From positions 1 to 9,327 of the forward strand of contig DAOWIP010000139.1 of assembly GCA_030640865.1 (NCBI GenBank): a stretch of DNA of 9,327 nt, given 5' to 3'. Under the pieces are notes generated by a model that ran no database searches, was not told the DNA's origin, and saw nothing but the letters and a program-made list of their open reading frames with translations. Made by a program: the position numbers and the translations under genes. How positions within the stretch are numbered: position 1 is the first letter of the stretch; each line of letters opens with the position of its first letter. This document shows, one piece after another, positions 6,324 through 9,327 of this stretch. Source of the DNA: Sedimentisphaerales bacterium. GTDB lineage: Bacteria; Planctomycetota; Phycisphaerae; Sedimentisphaerales; SM23-30.

Positions 6324-7841
6324 ATGACTATGCGAAAATGGTTCAGCGGGGGGTTCAGTTCTGTTCTGGCGATGATATTTGTCGCGTTGTTTTCGGTATT
6401 GGCCATATCGTTCACTGCTATGAGCAATATCAACGTCCAGATGTCGCGTAATCACCGCGATCTCTCGGCGGCTCAGGCAGCGGCTGAGTCGGGACTGGAA
6501 TACATGGATTATTATGTCATAAACTATATTGATAATCAGGCACCTAAAACCTTGAACAATATTATTGACGACACAGATTCATCGATCGTTTATTACGATT
6601 TTACCTCATTCCTGCGTGAACAAATGAGCTCCTCGGTGTTACCGGCCAATCAATCGATTGGCGAGCCGGTTACTTTCAGTAATGACGGTCGAACAGGGCT
6701 GGAAGTGGCAATTCCGTTTATAGGTTTTCCTTCGGACAATCTCGCCGGCTTCACCCTGACAATCAGGCAATACAATGATGACCCGCAAACGCTGAATATT
6801 ATCAGCACAGGGACTATGGCAGGGGTCAGCAGGAAAGTCAGTATAAATTATTCGATGACCAAGGATACCCAAATGCTGCAGTTTGCCGTGGCCAGCAAGA
6901 GTCCCATCGAAATCACCGACGATACGACGATAGGAATCGGAGTGTACAGCGATTGGGAAAATACGGCAATCGCACCGCCGGTCACACTGGCCTCCATATC
7001 CACGATAGACGGCAGCGTAAATACAGTATCGAGCAGTGATGATTTTACGGATGCCGGCTATGCGCTGGAGGACAAGTTGCAGGGCACATATGAAGATATC
7101 AACTATGATCAACCGAAGATAGAAATACCGTCCGCGTCCGATTTCGATACGAGTATGTATGCAAAGGATGTGTCTGTCCTGTCCGCGGGACATACTACTA
7201 ATACGAAAGAATACTTTCCTCACGCACCAGGAAACTATGAACAACCGATTGTAGGCAGTATAGAACTCAATCGCACGGTCTATGACGGCGTAACCATCAG
7301 TGATAAACGGGCCATATCCGGAAACGCCCTGTTCCGGAACTGCATATTTGAAGGAATTTTTTATATCGGAACCACCACCGGAATAGGTACGAATAACGTC
7401 CGGTTTGAAGACTGTACTTTTAACGGTCCGATTATCACCGGTGTGCCTCCCAAGTTCGGCCCTGAAGACTGGAAAAAGAATGTCTTGTATTTTACCGGTG
7501 GTTCTACATTTAACAATAGCATAATGGAAGAGGCGACCATCCTGGCGCCAAACTACAATGTGGACATCGGAAATACCTCCAGCGAGAGTGCTATTACGGG
7601 TATTATTTTAGGCGGCGTTGTCGATATTCGTGGGACAGCGACCATTGATGGGTCGATTATTTCAATGGCGGATCCAATGGAGTTGGGCAATCAGGCCTAT
7701 TTGCTGGATACCAATATCGGCATTTCCGAGGAAGGCAACCACACTATTAACATTTCACCTTCGCCGGATCGGATGCTGCCGATAGGAATTAAAACGAAAG
7801 TCCTTATGACCCGTGATGGTGATACATATATCGAATTATGA
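6324..7841 (+). CDS. PilX-like pilin with beta-helix-like C-terminal region
   Basis: The 505-residue product starts like PilX/GspK-type minor pilins: a short basic leader (MTMRKWFSGG), a hydrophobic helix at about 11-33, then the AAQAAAESGLEYM stretch (49-61) typical of the PilX N-terminal region. A prepilin-type cut after Gly10 would leave Phe at +1, but +5 is Leu rather than Glu, as in GspK. Residues 62-180 form a beta-rich region. From about 305 to 448 short repeated strands appear (ISGNALFRNCIFEG, then NNVRFEDCTFNGPIITG, then GSTFNNSIMEEATIL, then ITGIILGGVVDIRGTATIDG), a pattern suggesting a parallel beta-helix. The protein is two to three times longer than classical PilX (about 170-200). 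It lies between two prepilin genes, so a role at the pilus tip or as an adhesive subunit is plausible but inferred. ATG 6324 is chosen on its ribosome binding site; 6300 is the next option. Confidence 0.75.
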   Translation: MTMRKWFSGGFSSVLAMIFVALFSVLAISFTAMSNINVQMSRNHRDLSAAQAAAESGLEYMDYYVINYIDNQAPKTLNNIIDDTDSSIVYYDFTSFLREQMSSSVLPANQSIGEPVTFSNDGRTGLEVAIPFIGFPSDNLAGFTLTIRQYNDDPQTLNIISTGTMAGVSRKVSINYSMTKDTQMLQFAVASKSPIEITDDTTIGIGVYSDWENTAIAPPVTLASISTIDGSVNTVSSSDDFTDAGYALEDKLQGTYEDINYDQPKIEIPSASDFDTSMYAKDVSVLSAGHTTNTKEYFPHAPGNYEQPIVGSIELNRTVYDGVTISDKRAISGNALFRNCIFEGIFYIGTTTGIGTNNVRFEDCTFNGPIITGVPPKFGPEDWKKNVLYFTGGSTFNNSIMEEATILAPNYNVDIGNTSSESAITGIILGGVVDIRGTATIDGSIISMADPMELGNQAYLLDTNIGISEEGNHTINISPSPDRMLPIGIKTKVLMTRDGDTYIEL

Positions 7842-7875
7842 TGTATTATACGGTATTACGTTTTAGTTTCCGGAG

Positions 7876-8039
7876 TAAGGACTTGTAAATCAATAAGGTT
7901 TCGTTTTTGGCCGAGCGAGGACGAGGCTGACAAGGAAGAAAAACGCAGGCCTATTAGTTGATAGTCCGAGTTTTTATGACGCCGTCAGCCGATGCCGCAG
8001 CCGGCCAAAAATGGAAGATTATTTATTTACACGTCCTAA
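7876..8039 (+). ncRNA. Candidate structured RNA / long fold-back element before a prepilin gene
   Basis: The 35-nt arms 7878-7912 and 8003-8037 are complementary: 29 Watson-Crick pairs, two G-U pairs and four mismatched positions. Inside this basal helix three more nested helices can form: GGCTGAC/GTCAGCC (7925-7931 with 7984-7990), AAAAAC/GTTTTT (7939-7944 with 7970-7975) and GGCCTAT/ATAGTCC with one mismatch (7948-7954 with 7961-7967), closed by the loop TAGTTG. The internal loops are purine-rich on the 5' side (GAGCGAGGACGA at 7913-7924; AAGGAAG at 7932-7938). The element ends directly at the AAGGAT Shine-Dalgarno (8038-8043) of the prepilin gene at 8053, so it is probably in that gene's 5' leader. 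No family name can be assigned; it does not show the conserved core of a c-di-GMP-I riboswitch or of a hammerhead ribozyme. A palindromic mobile element is an alternative. The strand is assumed from the downstream gene. Confidence 0.65.
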
Positions 8040-8052
8040 GGATATATAGATT

Positions 8053-8694
8053 ATGCTGCAAGACAAAAAAAACAATAAGGTATGTGGTGCCGGTATTAAA
8101 CGGCATACTCTCGCACAGCCGGAAAACACCCGGCCCGGTATCCGCAGACATTCGCCGAGGCGTTGTCGGCCGGGTTTTTCGATGGTTGAAATACTCATTG
8201 CCCTGACGATTGCGGCTATGCTGCTGACGGCAACCGCCGCTGCCTTTGATGCCGCTTTGAGCAGTTACAAAAGCAATTATGATATGTCTGTTGTCGGCGT
8301 CTGTTCACGTAACGCTATGTACCAGATGTGCAGTACGATCCGTTCGGCCTGGAACGACCCGGATTATGATACCATCGATGTAACTACGGACGGCACTCAA
8401 TGCTCGCTCGTTGATGCCAACGGCTGGGATGTGGAGTATCGTTATAACGCACCAACTAATGAAATGCAGGTCAGGGTGGATCGCGGCAGTGGCTGGTCGG
8501 ACTGGTTCATTATGGTGGACAATGTTGTTCCGGTAGCCACAGGTGAAAAGATTTTTACAGATTTCGACCCGGAAGATACCGATTTCCCTGCAGGTACCGT
8601 CGGCAAAGTCATAATCCGGTTCAGGGTACAGCGAGAGGGGATCAATCAGGCCGTAACCGCATCAGCGGTTCCTCGCAATATAGTGTACAATTGA
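8053..8694 (+). CDS. Type IV prepilin-like protein with long leader
   Basis: The 213-residue protein carries a prepilin signal. An unusually long, Arg/Lys-rich leader of 41 residues ends in RPG, followed by FSMVE and a hydrophobic helix (about 42-64). Prepilin peptidase would cut after Gly41, leaving Phe +1 and Glu +5 (Glu46). The mature part (about 172 residues) has the length of PilW/GspJ-type minor pilins: a long N-terminal helix continuing to about residue 100, then a beta-rich domain; no closer match is recognised. No other ATG precedes the helix, and AAGGAT (8038-8043) lies nine bases before ATG 8053, so this start is well placed. A 164-base fold-back element lies just upstream. The gene is the last + strand gene and converges with the BFN gene, with 71 bases between the two stops. 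Confidence 0.85.
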   Translation: MLQDKKNNKVCGAGIKRHTLAQPENTRPGIRRHSPRRCRPGFSMVEILIALTIAAMLLTATAAAFDAALSSYKSNYDMSVVGVCSRNAMYQMCSTIRSAWNDPDYDTIDVTTDGTQCSLVDANGWDVEYRYNAPTNEMQVRVDRGSGWSDWFIMVDNVVPVATGEKIFTDFDPEDTDFPAGTVGKVIIRFRVQREGINQAVTASAVPRNIVYN

Positions 8695-8766
8695 ATGGGT
8701 GTATGAGAAAATAGAAGCTTTATCCTTCCCCCATATACTCTTATACCCATACACCCATCTACCCAT
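8695..8766 (-). repeat. Inverted-repeat element (family copy C)
   Basis: ATGGGTGTATG at 8695-8705 is a perfect inverted copy of 8748-8758 (11 bp), and a further ATGGGTAG-like octamer lies at 8759-8766. In reverse complement, 8754 down to 8699 aligns without gaps to copy B at 5709-5764 (about 46 of 56 positions). It begins right after one stop codon and ends at the stop codon of the convergent gene, so it makes up the whole gap. As a hairpin present in both transcripts it could act as a weak bidirectional terminator or a stabiliser; this is inference. Confidence 0.8.
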
Positions 8767-9158
8767 CAACATACAGCGTTAAGAACATGCTCGGCGACGT
8801 AAATCGGCATGTTATTGGCCGCCCCCAGTGCGATGGCATCGCTTGGGCGGGAATCAATCTCGATTTCCTGACCGTTCCTGTTAATGATCAGCCTGGCGTA
8901 GAAGGTATGGTCGCGCAGATCGTTGATTTCGATCCGTTCCAGTTGGCCGGCCATTTCTGTAATTACATTGAAGAGCAAATCGTGCGTCAGGGGTCGTTCC
9001 GGCTGAATTCCCTTTAGTCGCCGGTCGATAGCCAGAGCCTCGGCGATACCGATAACGATAGGGAATGCCCGTTCCCCGTTCCGCTCCCTCAGAACAATGA
9101 TTTGCTGTTCTGTGGTCTCCTGGATAATAATCTGACAAAGTTCCATTTCAACTTCCAT
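8766..9158 (-). CDS. Bifunctional nuclease family protein (BFN, DUF151)
   Basis: The 130-residue product is a single BFN domain (PF02577 family). Visible family features are the opening beta strands with IIVLRERNGERAFPIVIG (20-37), the GIAEALAIDRRLKG helix (37-50), the RPLTHDLLFNVI motif (55-66) and the strongly conserved IDSRPSDAIALGA followed by PIYVAEHV (101-125). Members have been described as nucleases acting on RNA and DNA in plants, and the Thermotoga protein structure is known, but the role in bacteria is poorly defined. The length is typical for a stand-alone domain. ATG at 9158 (complement) has GAGGAC at 9165-9170 as ribosome binding site. A strong palindrome begins seven bases upstream of that site. 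The gene is convergent with the pilus operon and shows no functional tie to it. Confidence 0.9.
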   Translation of the reverse strand: MEVEMELCQIIIQETTEQQIIVLRERNGERAFPIVIGIAEALAIDRRLKGIQPERPLTHDLLFNVITEMAGQLERIEINDLRDHTFYARLIINRNGQEIEIDSRPSDAIALGAANNMPIYVAEHVLNAVC

Positions 9159-9176
9159 AAGAAAGTCCTCAAGTAG

Positions 9177-9193
9177 GGCGGGCCATGCCCGCC
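9177..9193 (-). repeat. REP-like palindrome 1
   Basis: GGCGGGC (9177-9183) and GCCCGCC (9187-9193) are perfect complements around a 3-base loop CAT. It is preceded by AAGTAGGG (9171-9178), the same head as hairpin 4. It lies just upstream of the BFN ribosome binding site and would be in the 5' leader if transcription starts further out. Confidence 0.7.
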
Positions 9194-9204
9194 GTGTTTA
9201 TTAG

Positions 9205-9224
9205 CCCTCGCTGTTAAGCGAGGG
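9205..9224. repeat. REP-like palindrome 2
   Basis: CCCTCGCT (9205-9212) and AGCGAGGG (9217-9224) form a perfect 8-bp stem with the loop GTTA. It is preceded by TTAG, like palindrome 3, and spaced 26 bases from it. Confidence 0.75.
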
Positions 9225-9230
9225 TCTTAG

Positions 9231-9251
9231 CCCCCGATGTAAAATCGGGGG
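9231..9251. repeat. REP-like palindrome 3
   Basis: CCCCCGAT (9231-9238) and ATCGGGGG (9244-9251) form a perfect 8-bp stem with a 5-base loop GTAAA. It has the same TTAG lead (9227-9230) as palindrome 2 but a different stem sequence with matching changes on both sides. Confidence 0.75.
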
Positions 9252-9263
9252 GTTCTTAAGTAG

Positions 9264-9283
9264 GGTGCCGATGAAATCGCACC
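9264..9283. repeat. REP-like palindrome 4
   Basis: GGTG and CGAT (9264-9267 and 9269-9272, with C9268 bulged) pair with ATCG and CACC (9276-9283) around the loop GAA. It begins with the AAGTAGGG head (9258-9265) shared with palindrome 1. Confidence 0.6.
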
Positions 9284-9296
9284 ATTTCTTTTATCA

Positions 9297-9309
9297 GGCC
9301 CGAAGGGCC
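9297..9309. repeat. REP-like palindrome 5
   Basis: GGCCC (9297-9301) and GGGCC (9305-9309) pair around GAA, a short 5-bp stem. On its own it would be weak evidence; it counts because four others lie beside it. Confidence 0.45.
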
Positions 9310-9327
9310 GAAAGAGCGCATAGCCGG

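Noticed and set aside
6639..7244. 201-codon frame on the - strand inside the PilX-like gene
   Set aside because: A shadow of the coding strand; no recognisable domain and no start signal.
7876..8039. Known c-di-GMP-I riboswitch or hammerhead ribozyme in the pilin leader
   Set aside because: The conserved core sequences of these classes (for example the GEMM ACGCA...GCAAAG blocks, or CUGANGA with GAAA) are not present, so the element is left unnamed.
7958..8206. 82-codon + strand frame overlapping the fold-back RNA and the prepilin start
   Set aside because: It runs through both arms of the inverted repeat, has no ribosome binding site, and overlaps the well-supported prepilin gene in another frame.
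9205..9251. Rho-independent terminators at the two strong hairpins
   Set aside because: Neither stem is followed by a T-run on either strand; the shared leads and neighbouring palindromes fit a repeat cluster better.

Overview
The window is the downstream part of a type IV pilus (T4P) assembly operon, followed by one convergent gene. The genes read on the + strand in this order: the end of a probable pilN, pilO, a PilP/GspC-like inner-membrane protein, pilB (extension ATPase), pilT (retraction ATPase), pilC (platform protein), a short type IV prepilin, a large PilX-like pilin with a beta-helix-like C-terminal half, and a second prepilin with an unusually long leader. On the - strand a bifunctional-nuclease-family (BFN/DUF151) protein converges on the last prepilin. 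The last ~160 bases are a cluster of small palindromic hairpins.

The genes form one machine. PilN, PilO and the PilP-like protein would build the inner-membrane alignment complex. PilC is the platform on which PilB adds pilins and from which PilT removes them. The three pilin-like proteins are candidate fibre or tip components. A secretin (PilQ), a prepilin peptidase (PilD), PilM and an obvious major pilin are not seen here; pilM and the rest of pilN probably lie just upstream.

The organism is a diderm (Gram-negative type) bacterium of moderate GC. The gene order, the divergent pilins, the BFN gene and the short palindromic repeats would fit Planctomycetota (Phycisphaerae-like) or a related phylum, but this is a weak inference and no marker gene here fixes it.

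The non-coding parts are the most interesting. (1) The 211-base gap before the last prepilin gene is largely taken up by a fold-back element of about 160 nt: two 35-nt arms pair with only four mismatches and two G-U pairs, and inside them three further nested helices flank purine-rich internal loops. It ends right at the ribosome binding site of the prepilin gene, so it is a candidate structured RNA or cis-regulator. (2) Three copies of an octamer-based (ATGGGTGT/ATGAGTGT) repeat family sit immediately after stop codons; two are full inverted-repeat elements in opposite orientation. (3) At least five hairpins lie upstream of the BFN gene, including two paralogous ones whose stems differ by compensatory changes.
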